A stretch of DNA of 64,000 nt, from the NCBI RefSeq assembly GCF_900107155.1, contig NZ_FNOX01000013.1:62001-126000 (forward strand), in the 5' to 3' direction. Shown here piece after piece: positions 55,673 to 64,000 of this stretch (the first letter of the stretch is position 1; each line of letters begins with the position of its first letter). A program made the translations under genes and the position numbers. This DNA is from Pseudomonas salomonii (GTDB lineage Bacteria; Pseudomonadota; Gammaproteobacteria; Pseudomonadales; Pseudomonadaceae). The notes under the pieces were generated by a model that saw nothing but the letters and a program-made list of their open reading frames with translations, did no database searches and had not been told where the DNA came from.

Positions 55673-58600
55673 TTGTCCAAAGTCACTCCGCCCACGCCCT
55701 TGCGCGCCGCTCATATAGCGCCGGGCGCGCCCCTGCACGGCACTTTTAAAGGCGCGTTGGCGACGCTGGTGCTGATGCTTCTGGCGCTATTGTTCTGGCA
55801 ACTGCTGGACCAGCTGCAGCAAAACCAGAAAAACCAGCAGCAATACACCATCGACTACAGCGCCGACCTGGCTGAACAGATCAGCCTGAACATGGCCCTG
55901 AGCGCGAAAATCGCCCTGAACCTGCTGCCGATGGTCGAGCCGCCGCGCAACGACGAACAGCAACAGGCATTGATGCGTACCTTGCAACGTTCGCTGCCGG
56001 AGCTGCGCAGTGTCGCCCTGCTCGCCCCCAGCGGCGCGCTGATCAGTGACAGCGCCAAAGACAGCCAGGACCGCGCCTGGCTCGAGGAACTGGTGCAGCG
56101 CAGCCACTCGCAACCTTATTACCTGAGCAACAACGCCGACGGCACCCTGATCTATTTGTTGCTGCAGCAGCCCAGTGGCGGCTCGAAAATGTACTGGGCC
56201 TTGCGCCTGGCGCCCAACTACCTGAGCAACCTCACCCGCCAGGACGGCCAGGGCCAGCGCCCGATGTGGGCCATCGAGAACCGCCTGAACCACCGCGTGG
56301 TCAGCCGTGACAATGGCATGCCCGCACAGTGGGCCTCGGCGCTGACGCCGGATGAATTGAGCAAAAGCGTACTGGTCACGCCCCTGAGCAAAAGCGACTG
56401 GCAATTGCGCGGCCTGTTCGACCGCAGTGCGGTGCTGCAACAACTGCTGCCGGCGTTTATCGGTAAATGCCTGCTGGGCCTGGCGTTCTCGCTGATCCCG
56501 CTGATCGTGCTGCTGAACATGCGCCGCCGCCAGCGCCAGGTGCATGAGGGCCGCCGGCGTTACCAGGATATTTTCGAAGGCACCGGCGTGGCCCTGTGCG
56601 TGCTGGACCTGTCGGAGCTCAAGGCGTTTTTTGACAAAACCCGGGAGCAGACTCGCGAGCAATTGCAGGCCTGGCTGCACAATAACGCCGCAGAACGTCA
56701 GCAATTGCTCAGGGAATTGCGCATTACCGAAGTCAACCAGGTGGCCGTGCGCCTGTTGAATGTTGGCTCATGCGAGGAAGCCTGGGAACGCCTGATCGAT
56801 GATTGCCCACGCAATGCCACCGCCATCGGCTATCAAGTGCTTGAGGCGGTGCTGACCCAGCAAAAGCAGCTGGAGCTGGAAATCCAGCTCAATGACGTCG
56901 CCGGTAACGATCAATACCTGTGGCTGGTGATGCGCCTGCCGGAGCAGCAGGACGACTTCAAGGCCGTGATCCTCAGCATCAACGATATCACCAGCCGCAA
57001 GCTGATCGAGCTGTCGCTGGTGGAGCGCGAGAGTTTCTGGTCGGACGTGGTGCGCACCGTGCCGGATCACCTGTATGTGCAGGACGTGATCAGCCAGCGC
57101 ATGATTTTCAGCAACCACCATTTGGGCCACACCCTCGGCTACAACAAGGCCGAACTGCAGCAAATGGGCGAGTACTTCTGGGAAATCCTGTTGCACCCCG
57201 AAGATGCCGAGTACTACCACGACTTGCGCCAACGCCAGCGTGAGGTCGGTTACACCACGCAGTTGCAGTGCCAGTTGCGCTTTCGTCATCGCAATAACCA
57301 GTGGCGGCGCTTTGATATCCGCGAGCAGGCCCTGGCCCGCGACAAAACCGCGGTGGTCACGCGCATCATCGGCGTGGCCAAGGACATCACCGACCAGATT
57401 GAAGCCAGCGAATCCCTGCGCGACAGCGAGCAGCGCTACCGCATGCTGGCCGAAAGCATCAGTGACGTGATCTGCTCCACCGACAGCCAGTTGGCCCTCA
57501 ACTACGTCAGCCCGTCGGTCAACGCCGTGCTGGGTTATGACGTGGACTGGGTGTTCAAGAACGGCTGGCAGTCGATCATCGCCAACCCGCAGCAACTGGC
57601 CGGCATTTACAGCCTGATGGAACAGGTCAGCCGTGCCCTGGGCGACGCCGCCGCGCTGAATACGCTGCGCGATCAAGTGCATACCCAGCTGTTCCTGTTC
57701 GACTGCCTGCGCGCCGATGGCCGCAAGGTACCGATCGAGATGCGCCTGGTGCTGGTGTGGGATGAACACGGCGCGTTCGAAGGCATCCTTGGTGTGGGCC
57801 GTGACATCAGCCAGCAACGCCGCGCCGAAAAAGACCTGCGCATGGCGGCCACGGTATTCGAGCACTCAACCTCAGCGATCCTGATCACCGACCCGGCCGG
57901 TTATATCGTGCAAGCCAACGAGGCGTTCAGCCGCGTCAGCGGCTATGCCGTGGCGGATGTGCTCGACCAGTTGCCGAACATGCTCACCGTCGACGAACAG
58001 CAGGAAGCCCACCTGCGTTACGTGCTCAAGCAGTTGCACCAGCACAGTACCTGGGAAGGTGAAGTGTGGCTCAAGCGTCGCAATGGCGAGCATTACCCGG
58101 CCTGGGTCGGCATTACCGCCGTGTTCGACGATGAAGGCGACCTGGCCAGCTACGTGTGTTTCTTCAGCGATATCAGCGAGCGCAAGGCCAGCGAACAGCG
58201 CATTCATCGCCTGGCGTATTACGACGCCCTGACGCACCTGCCCAACCGCACGCTGTTCCAGGACCGCCTGCACACCGCGTTGCAGTCGGCCGAACGGCAA
58301 AAGTCGTGGGTGGTGCTGATGTTCCTCGACCTCGACCGTTTCAAACCGATCAACGACTCCTTGGGCCACGCCGCCGGCGACCGCATGCTCAAGGAAATGG
58401 CCACCCGCCTGCTCGGCTGTGTGGCCGAAGACGACACCGTGGCGCGCATGGGCGGTGACGAGTTCACCCTGCTGCTGCAACCACGGGTGAGCCGCGAGAT
58501 GGCGTTGAACCGCGCAATCAGCGTGGCCGAACAGATCCTGGCGAGCCTGGTGAAGCCGTTTGTGCTGGAGGGCCGCGAGTTCTTTGTGACCGCCAGTATC

Positions 58601-59524
58601 GGCATCGCCTTAAGCCCGCAGGACGGCAACGAGCTGAGCCAGTTGATGAAAAACGCCGACACGGCGATGTACCACGCCAAGGAGCGCGGCAAGAACAACT
58701 TCCAGTTCTATCAGGCCGACATGAACGCCAGCGCCCTGGAGCGTCTGGAGCTGGAAAGCGACCTGCGCCATGCCCTGGAACAGAACGAATTCGTGCTGTA
58801 TTACCAACCGCAGTTCAGCGGCGACGGCAAGCGCCTGACCGGCGCCGAAGCCCTGCTGCGCTGGCGTCACCCGCGCCGTGGGCTGGTGCCGCCGGGGGAT
58901 TTCATTCCGGTGCTGGAAGAGTTGGGGCTGGTGGTGGACGTGGGCGACTGGGTGATCTCTGAGGCTTGCCGCCAGCTCAAGACCTGGCACCAGAACAAGG
59001 TGCGCGTGCCGAAAGTCTCGGTGAACATCTCGGCACGGCAGTTCTCCGATGGGCAGTTGGGCGAGCGTATCGCCACCATTCTCAAGGACACTGGCCTGCC
59101 GCCGGCGTGCCTGGAGCTGGAGCTGACCGAAAGTATCCTGATGCGCGAAGTCAACGAGGCCATGCAGATCCTTGCCAGCCTGAAAAACCTCGGCCTGAGC
59201 ATTGCGGTGGACGACTTCGGCACCGGTTATTCGTCGCTCAACTACCTCAAGCAATTCCCCATCGATGTGTTGAAGATCGACCGCACCTTTGTCGACGGCC
59301 TGCCGTCCGGCGAGCAGGACGCGCAAATTGCCCGCGCAATTATCGCCATGGCCCACAGCCTCAACCTGGCGGTGATCGCCGAGGGCGTGGAAACCCATGA
59401 GCAGCTCGATTTCCTGCGTGAGCACGGTTGCGACGAGGTGCAGGGTTATCTGTTTGGGCGGCCGATGCCGGCAAATCGGTTTGAGGCGCAGTTCAGTAAC
59501 GACGCGCTGTTCATGTTCGACTGA
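55673..59524 (+). CDS. morA: Membrane-bound GGDEF-EAL regulator MorA
   Basis: 1283 residues starting with TTG at 55673 (AGGA 7 bases upstream). TM1 about 24-45, periplasmic region, TM2 about 262-282, then several PAS/PAC sensor domains (about 290-860), a GGDEF domain with intact RMGGDEF (about 925) and an EAL domain with intact EALLRW (about 1058). It both makes and degrades cyclic-di-GMP by family expectation. Position next to glyA matches the P. aeruginosa morA locus. Slightly shorter than its P. aeruginosa counterpart. Confidence 0.9.
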   Translation: MSKVTPPTPLRAAHIAPGAPLHGTFKGALATLVLMLLALLFWQLLDQLQQNQKNQQQYTIDYSADLAEQISLNMALSAKIALNLLPMVEPPRNDEQQQALMRTLQRSLPELRSVALLAPSGALISDSAKDSQDRAWLEELVQRSHSQPYYLSNNADGTLIYLLLQQPSGGSKMYWALRLAPNYLSNLTRQDGQGQRPMWAIENRLNHRVVSRDNGMPAQWASALTPDELSKSVLVTPLSKSDWQLRGLFDRSAVLQQLLPAFIGKCLLGLAFSLIPLIVLLNMRRRQRQVHEGRRRYQDIFEGTGVALCVLDLSELKAFFDKTREQTREQLQAWLHNNAAERQQLLRELRITEVNQVAVRLLNVGSCEEAWERLIDDCPRNATAIGYQVLEAVLTQQKQLELEIQLNDVAGNDQYLWLVMRLPEQQDDFKAVILSINDITSRKLIELSLVERESFWSDVVRTVPDHLYVQDVISQRMIFSNHHLGHTLGYNKAELQQMGEYFWEILLHPEDAEYYHDLRQRQREVGYTTQLQCQLRFRHRNNQWRRFDIREQALARDKTAVVTRIIGVAKDITDQIEASESLRDSEQRYRMLAESISDVICSTDSQLALNYVSPSVNAVLGYDVDWVFKNGWQSIIANPQQLAGIYSLMEQVSRALGDAAALNTLRDQVHTQLFLFDCLRADGRKVPIEMRLVLVWDEHGAFEGILGVGRDISQQRRAEKDLRMAATVFEHSTSAILITDPAGYIVQANEAFSRVSGYAVADVLDQLPNMLTVDEQQEAHLRYVLKQLHQHSTWEGEVWLKRRNGEHYPAWVGITAVFDDEGDLASYVCFFSDISERKASEQRIHRLAYYDALTHLPNRTLFQDRLHTALQSAERQKSWVVLMFLDLDRFKPINDSLGHAAGDRMLKEMATRLLGCVAEDDTVARMGGDEFTLLLQPRVSREMALNRAISVAEQILASLVKPFVLEGREFFVTASIGIALSPQDGNELSQLMKNADTAMYHAKERGKNNFQFYQADMNASALERLELESDLRHALEQNEFVLYYQPQFSGDGKRLTGAEALLRWRHPRRGLVPPGDFIPVLEELGLVVDVGDWVISEACRQLKTWHQNKVRVPKVSVNISARQFSDGQLGERIATILKDTGLPPACLELELTESILMREVNEAMQILASLKNLGLSIAVDDFGTGYSSLNYLKQFPIDVLKIDRTFVDGLPSGEQDAQIARAIIAMAHSLNLAVIAEGVETHEQLDFLREHGCDEVQGYLFGRPMPANRFEAQFSNDALFMFD

Positions 59525-59533
59525 CCTCCACAG

Positions 59534-59584
59534 TGGACGCAGAGCGTCCAGGGCGGCATTCCCACGCAGAGCGTGGGAACGATC
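59534..59584. repeat. REP half copy (GTTCCCACGC type)
   Basis: GTGGACGCAGAGCGTCC and the 22-base palindromic end GGAACGATC, between morA and glyA. Confidence 0.8.
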
Positions 59585-59696
59585 GGTGGCTAAAGTGAGC
59601 CCCACTTGTCCGCGACATGATGTCCTTTCATATGCCATCTAAAACCCATTGGGTTAGAATGCCCTCCTTTTCTGCCCCCGATCCTTGAGGACCGCC

Positions 59697-60950
59697 ATGT
59701 TCAGCCGTGATTTGACTATTGCCAAGTACGACGCCGATCTCTTCGCCGCCATGGAGCAAGAAGCCGTGCGCCAGGAAGAGCACATTGAGCTGATCGCTTC
59801 GGAAAACTACACCAGCCCTGCGGTGATGGAGGCTCAAGGTTCGGTTCTGACCAACAAATACGCCGAAGGCTACCCTGGCAAGCGCTACTACGGTGGTTGC
59901 GAGTACGTCGACGTGGTTGAGCAACTGGCTATCGACCGTGCCAAGGAACTGTTCGGCGCCGATTACGCCAACGTTCAGCCGCACGCCGGTTCCCAAGCCA
60001 ACAGCGCCGTGTACCTGGCCCTGCTGCAAGGCGGCGACACCATCCTGGGCATGAGCCTGGCCCACGGCGGTCACCTGACCCACGGCGCCAGCGTTTCCTC
60101 CTCCGGCAAGCTGTACAACGCCGTTCAATACGGTATCGATGCCAACGGCCTGATCGACTACGACGAAGTCGAGCGCCTGGCGGTCGAGCACAAGCCAAAA
60201 ATGATCGTGGCCGGTTTCTCTGCCTACTCGCAGATCCTCGATTTCCCGCGCTTTCGCGCTATCGCCGACAAGGTTGGCGCCTACCTGTTCGTGGACATGG
60301 CTCACGTAGCCGGTCTGGTCGCCGCTGGCGTCTACCCGAACCCGGTGCCATTCGCTGACGTGGTGACCACCACCACCCACAAGACCCTGCGTGGTCCACG
60401 TGGCGGCCTGATCCTGGCGCGCGCCAACGCCGAGATCGAGAAGAAGCTCAACTCCGCAGTATTCCCAGGCGCCCAGGGCGGCCCGCTGGAGCACGTCATC
60501 GCTGCCAAAGCGATCTGCTTCAAAGAAGCCCTGCAGCCTGAGTTCAAGACTTACCAGCAACAAGTGGTAAAGAACGCCCAGACCATGGCCAGCGTGTTTA
60601 TCGAGCGCGGCTTTGACGTGGTGTCCGGCGGTACTGAAAACCACCTGTTCCTGCTGTCGCTGATCAAGCAGGACATTTCCGGTAAAGATGCTGACGCCGC
60701 ACTGGGCAAAGCCTTCATCACCGTGAACAAAAACTCCGTGCCGAACGACCCGCGTTCGCCGTTCGTCACCTCCGGCCTGCGCTTCGGCACCCCGGCTGTG
60801 ACCACTCGTGGCTTTAAAGAAGCAGAGTGCAAAGAACTGGCCGGCTGGATCTGCGACATCCTGGCAGACCTTTCCAACGAAGCCGTGATCGACGCGGTCC
60901 GTGAGAAGGTCAAGGCCATCTGCAAAAAGCTGCCGGTGTACGGCGCTTGA
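59697..60950 (+). CDS. glyA: Serine hydroxymethyltransferase
   Basis: 417 residues from ATG at 59697 (MFSRDLTIAKYDADLF), GAGG upstream. PLP-dependent interconversion of serine and glycine with tetrahydrofolate. The PLP lysine is in VTTTTHKTLRGPRGG (about 228). Followed by a strong terminator. The upstream extension to 59685 is not needed. Confidence 0.98.
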   Translation: MFSRDLTIAKYDADLFAAMEQEAVRQEEHIELIASENYTSPAVMEAQGSVLTNKYAEGYPGKRYYGGCEYVDVVEQLAIDRAKELFGADYANVQPHAGSQANSAVYLALLQGGDTILGMSLAHGGHLTHGASVSSSGKLYNAVQYGIDANGLIDYDEVERLAVEHKPKMIVAGFSAYSQILDFPRFRAIADKVGAYLFVDMAHVAGLVAAGVYPNPVPFADVVTTTTHKTLRGPRGGLILARANAEIEKKLNSAVFPGAQGGPLEHVIAAKAICFKEALQPEFKTYQQQVVKNAQTMASVFIERGFDVVSGGTENHLFLLSLIKQDISGKDADAALGKAFITVNKNSVPNDPRSPFVTSGLRFGTPAVTTRGFKEAECKELAGWICDILADLSNEAVIDAVREKVKAICKKLPVYGA

Positions 60951-60967
60951 TTGCAGTTGCGTGACTG

Positions 60968-60997
60968 AAAAGCCCGGCTCTTGAGCCGGGCTTTTTT
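60968..60997 (+). terminator. glyA terminator
   Basis: AAAAGCCCGGCTC-TT-GAGCCGGGCTTTTTT, 18 bases after the stop. Confidence 0.92.
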
Positions 60998-61034
60998 ATG
61001 CCTGAAAAACGGCTCTCTCACCTGAAACCGAATC

Positions 61035-61130
61035 AAATGTGGGAGCGGGCTTGCTCGCGAAAGCGGTCTTTGAGTTGATACTTGTGCTAGCTGAACCACC
61101 GTATTCGCGAGCAAGCCCGCTCCCACATTT
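61035..61130. repeat. REP doublet (TGTGGGAGCGGGCTTGCTCGCGAA type)
   Basis: Inverted pair, 96 bases, same type as at 44241, between glyA and the CobW-type GTPase gene. Confidence 0.9.
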
Positions 61131-61146
61131 TTGACCGTGTTTCAGG

Positions 61147-62106
61147 TCAGGACTGGTAGACGCGATGGAAGCCTTCACGGATTTTGTCCTCGGGCAACTC
61201 GTCGGCAATAAACACAATCACACTTTCACGCGCCTCGCCCTCGGCCCATTCGCTGTCCCAATCGAAACCGTAGAGCTTGAGCACGCCCTGAAACACCATG
61301 CGCCGGTCTTCCCCGGCAATGTTCAGCACGCCTTTGTAGCGCAGCAGCTGTTTGCCGTGATCTTCCAGCAACTCATTCATGAACTCGCTGAGCCGGTCGA
61401 TATCCAGCGGCTGGTCGGTGCGCAGCACCAGGCTGGAAATACGGTCGATGGATGGCGCGGCACTGACCGGGCGCAGGGTCATGCCGGCATTGAGGTTGAA
61501 GCCGCGCACGTCGAGCAGTTCGGCCAGGTCGATTTTGCCGTGGTCGACCACCCGAATCGGCGCGCGGCGGTTGATGCGGGTCAGGCGCTGGCTAAGGGCG
61601 TCGAAGGTGGCTTCGTCCACCAGGTCGCGCTTGCTCACCAGCAGGCGGTCGGCAAAACCGATCTGGGCCTGGGCGATGGTTTGGGTCAGGTGATGCTCGG
61701 CGTGGGCCGCGTCCACCAGGGTGATGATACCGTCGAGGATGTAGCGCTCGCGCAGCTCCTCGTCGATGAAAAAGGTCTGGGCCACGGGCGCAGGGTCGGC
61801 CAGGCCGGTGCACTCGATCACCAGGCGGTCGAAGGCGATCTCGCCGCTGTCCAGACGTTCGAGCAGCAGGTACAGGGCTTTGGTCAGGTCGGTGTGGATG
61901 GTGCAGCACACGCAACCGTTGGACAGGGTCATGACTTGTACAGGCTCGGCGCCCAACAGTTGGGTGTCGATGCCGGCATCACTGAATTCGTTTTCGATCA
62001 CGGCGATTTTAAGGCCGTGCTCGGCTTTAAGCAGATGGCGCAGCAAGGTGGTTTTTCCGGCGCCGAGGAAGCCGCTGAGGATGGTGACGGGGATGGGAGA
62101 GGACAA
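61147..62106 (-). CDS. CobW/YjiA-type GTPase (COG0523)
   Basis: 319 residues from TTG at 62106, with AAGGAG at the proper distance; the ATG at 62181 would add a non-conserved extension inside a REP element. P-loop GFLGAGKTT (about 10-18), metal motif GCVCC (CxCC, about 65), and the C-terminal CobW domain (about 215-315). Such GTPases act as metallochaperones or in low-zinc or cobalt handling. The next genes, ybdD and cstA, follow as in P. aeruginosa. Confidence 0.92.
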   Translation of the reverse strand: MSSPIPVTILSGFLGAGKTTLLRHLLKAEHGLKIAVIENEFSDAGIDTQLLGAEPVQVMTLSNGCVCCTIHTDLTKALYLLLERLDSGEIAFDRLVIECTGLADPAPVAQTFFIDEELRERYILDGIITLVDAAHAEHHLTQTIAQAQIGFADRLLVSKRDLVDEATFDALSQRLTRINRRAPIRVVDHGKIDLAELLDVRGFNLNAGMTLRPVSAAPSIDRISSLVLRTDQPLDIDRLSEFMNELLEDHGKQLLRYKGVLNIAGEDRRMVFQGVLKLYGFDWDSEWAEGEARESVIVFIADELPEDKIREGFHRVYQS

Positions 62107-62150
62107 AAAATTCTCCTTGAAGAAACACAGAAACAAATGGGGGAGCAGAC

Positions 62151-62260
62151 CCATGTGGGAGCTGGCTTGCCTGCGATGCAAACAACTCGGTCTATCAGTC
62201 AGACCGAGGTGATGCTATCGCAGGCAAGCCAGTTCCCACACAAGCCCGCTCCCACATGGG
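62151..62260. repeat. REP cluster (two types)
   Basis: TGTGGGAGCTGGCTTGCCTGCGAT and complement, followed by a partial second copy GCCCGCTCCCACATGGG, between the CobW GTPase and ybdD. Confidence 0.85.
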
Positions 62261-62284
62261 ATCACCGCCAGCCCGAATACCGGG

Positions 62285-62482
62285 TCAGCAGCACTTGGGC
62301 CCACCCTTGCCACCGTAACGGGCTTCCTGGCGTTCACGGAAGAACGCCTTGTAGTCCATCATCGGTTTATCCGGGTGCTTGGTTTGCATATGCTCGACGT
62401 AGGTGTCGTAGTCGGGCATGCCGACCATCAGGCGCGCGGCCTGACCGAGGTATTTACCGAGGCGACTGATGTCATTGAACAT
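62285..62482 (-). CDS. YbdD/YjiX family protein (DUF466)
   Basis: 65 residues, ATG at 62482. The family motif GMPDYDTYVEHMQTKHPD (about 21-38) and the terminal CC are present. It is transcribed together with cstA in other species; the cstA stop is 15 bases upstream. Small cytosolic partner of the CstA transporter. Confidence 0.93.
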   Translation of the reverse strand: MFNDISRLGKYLGQAARLMVGMPDYDTYVEHMQTKHPDKPMMDYKAFFRERQEARYGGKGGPKCC

Positions 62483-62497
62483 GGTTGCAATCCTCGT

Positions 62498-64000
62498 TTA
62501 CGCGTCCGGTACAGCCTGGAACGGGGCTTCTTTGTCCGTGCGTTCTTTGTTGCCCCAGGCGGCGACGCCGACCTTGAGCGCATAGAACAGGATGCTGAAG
62601 ACCACGAACAGGAACAGCACCGTCAGCGTTGCGTTGGTGTAGGCGTTCCAGATCACGTGTTGCATCTGGTCGATGTTCTTGGCCGGCGCGAGGATCTGGC
62701 CGTTGGCCAGGGCATCGCTGTACTTCTTGGCCAGCGACAGGAAGCCGATCGCCGGGTTAGCGTCGAACAGCTTGATGAAACCTGCGGTCACGGTGCAGAT
62801 CAGCAGCCAGACAGCCGGCAGCATGGTCACCCAAATGTAGCGCTGGCGCTTCATTTTGATCAGCACAACGGTGGCGAGCATCAGCGCGATACCGGCGAGC
62901 ATCTGGTTGGAGATACCGAACAGCGGCCACAAGGTGTTGATGCCGCCCAGCGGGTCGATCACGCCCTGGTACAGCAGGTAGCCCCACATTGCCACGCAAC
63001 CTGCCGTAGCAATCAGGTTGGCGGTCCAGGACTCGGTGCGCTTGAGCGACGGCACGAAGGAGCCAAGCAGATCCTGGAGCATGAAGCGTCCGGCACGGGT
63101 GCCGGCGTCGACGGCGGTCAGGATGAACAGGGCTTCGAACAGAATCGCAAAGTGGTACCAGAACGCCATGGTGTTTTCACCCGGCAGCACACTGTGCAGG
63201 ATCTGCGCGATACCCACCGCCAGGGTCGGCGCACCGCCGGCACGCGCCAGGATGGTGGTTTCACCGATGTCATGGGCCACTGCCGTCAAGGCTTCCGGGG
63301 TAATTGCAAAACCCCAGCTGCTAACGGTTTGCGCCACCGTCACCACGTCAGCGCCGACTACCGCAGCCGGGCTGTTCATGGCGAAGTACACGCCAGGCTC
63401 AATGACCGAAGCGGCAACCATGGCCATGATCGCCACGAACGATTCCATCAGCATCGCGCCGTAACCGATGTAGCGCGAGTTGACTTCGTTATCCAGCAGC
63501 TTGGGCGTGGTGCCCGAAGAGATCAGTGCGTGGAAACCCGACACCGCGCCACAGGCAATGGTGATGAACAGGAACGGGAACAGGCCGCCCTTCCATACCG
63601 GGCCGGTACCGTCGATGAATTGGGTGAGGGCCGGCATTTTCAGCTCTGGCATGGTGACCAGAATGCCGATCGCCAGGGCAATGATGGTGCCGATTTTCAA
63701 GAACGTGGAGAGGTAGTCACGCGGAGCGAGGATCAGCCACACCGGCAGTACCGCAGCGACGAAACCGTAGCCCACCAGCATCCAGGTGATCTGGATCCCG
63801 GTAAACGAGAAGGCCTTGGCCCACACCGGGTCAGCGGCGATTTGCCCACCCAGCCAGATCGAACCCAGCAGCAACAGCACGCCGATGACCGAGATTTCCC
63901 CAATGCGGCCCGGACGGATGTAGCGCATGTACACGCCCATGAACATCGCAATCGGGATGGTCGCCATCACCGTGAAGATGCCCCACGGGCTCTCGGCCAA
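62498..64000 (-). CDS. cstA: Carbon starvation protein CstA (C-terminal part; gene runs off the window)
   Basis: 500 residues of the C-terminal part are seen; the start lies beyond the window. Many membrane segments of the CstA peptide/pyruvate transporter family. Conserved parts include GAVSGFHALISSGTTPK (about residue 165 of the visible part) and ARAGGAPTLAVGIAQI. Inner membrane; takes up pyruvate or peptides. Followed by ybdD. Confidence 0.95.
   Translation of the reverse strand: MAESPWGIFTVMATIPIAMFMGVYMRYIRPGRIGEISVIGVLLLLGSIWLGGQIAADPVWAKAFSFTGIQITWMLVGYGFVAAVLPVWLILAPRDYLSTFLKIGTIIALAIGILVTMPELKMPALTQFIDGTGPVWKGGLFPFLFITIACGAVSGFHALISSGTTPKLLDNEVNSRYIGYGAMLMESFVAIMAMVAASVIEPGVYFAMNSPAAVVGADVVTVAQTVSSWGFAITPEALTAVAHDIGETTILARAGGAPTLAVGIAQILHSVLPGENTMAFWYHFAILFEALFILTAVDAGTRAGRFMLQDLLGSFVPSLKRTESWTANLIATAGCVAMWGYLLYQGVIDPLGGINTLWPLFGISNQMLAGIALMLATVVLIKMKRQRYIWVTMLPAVWLLICTVTAGFIKLFDANPAIGFLSLAKKYSDALANGQILAPAKNIDQMQHVIWNAYTNATLTVLFLFVVFSILFYALKVGVAAWGNKERTDKEAPFQAVPDA

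Overview
The window reads as a chromosome of the Pseudomonas fluorescens group. Gene order grpE-dnaK-dnaJ, recN, fur/bamE, rnfH-ratA/smpB, a lactate-use locus and ssrA on the left, and morA-glyA-CobW GTPase-YbdD-CstA on the right, are familiar Pseudomonas arrangements. The tmRNA tag, the LldR-type operator and the many REP-like inverted repeats agree with this. Identification rests on reading the sequence; no database search was possible.

Layout. 1-14.5 kb is core: heat-shock genes with a sigma32-type promoter, recN with a LexA box, fur and bamE divergent, ratA/rnfH divergent from smpB, then lldR, lldP and a large D-lactate dehydrogenase (lldD, usual between the last two, is absent), a small periplasmic protein and ssrA (tmRNA). 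14.5-21.7 kb is a genomic island in the 3' end of ssrA. It starts with a P4-type integrase, is bounded by a 33-bp perfect direct repeat, and carries a three-gene operon: a very divergent PEP-carboxylase-like protein, a D-2-hydroxyacid dehydrogenase and an RraA-like protein. 21.7-33.75 kb looks like a second, older island segment ending at a third, degenerate att-like sequence. 33.75-43.6 kb holds accessory and ordinary genes (DUF6124 protein, SDR/LysR pair, two transport or envelope genes, GT39-family glycosyltransferase, UPF0114 protein, large lipoprotein). 43.6-64 kb is core again (Lon-like protease, DUF3015, DUF4105, chorismate mutase, GreA/B-like factor, gdhA, ettA, morA, glyA, CobW-type GTPase, YbdD, CstA) and is rich in REP-type repeats.

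The main discovery is in 22.0-33.6 kb. A nine-gene, tightly packed minus-strand operon begins with a homologue of SznF, the N-nitrosating metalloenzyme of streptozotocin biosynthesis. Its central haem-oxygenase-like di-iron domain and C-terminal cupin keep all the metal ligands at the expected spacing. It is followed by a Rieske ferredoxin, a PRMT-type methyltransferase (SznE-like), an MFS exporter, an esterase, an ATP-grasp ligase, an alpha/beta hydrolase whose catalytic His is replaced by Ser, a flavin/2Fe-2S reductase and an M24 peptidase-like enzyme. Immediately upstream lie an Ada O6-alkylguanine methyltransferase that has lost three of its four N-terminal zinc cysteines, a stand-alone Ada-type zinc protein, and a 2OG-Fe(II) oxygenase. 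The proposal is an island-borne pathway that methylates arginine, converts the guanidine to an N-nitrosourea, conjugates and exports it, with DNA-alkylation repair as self-protection. The product is unknown.
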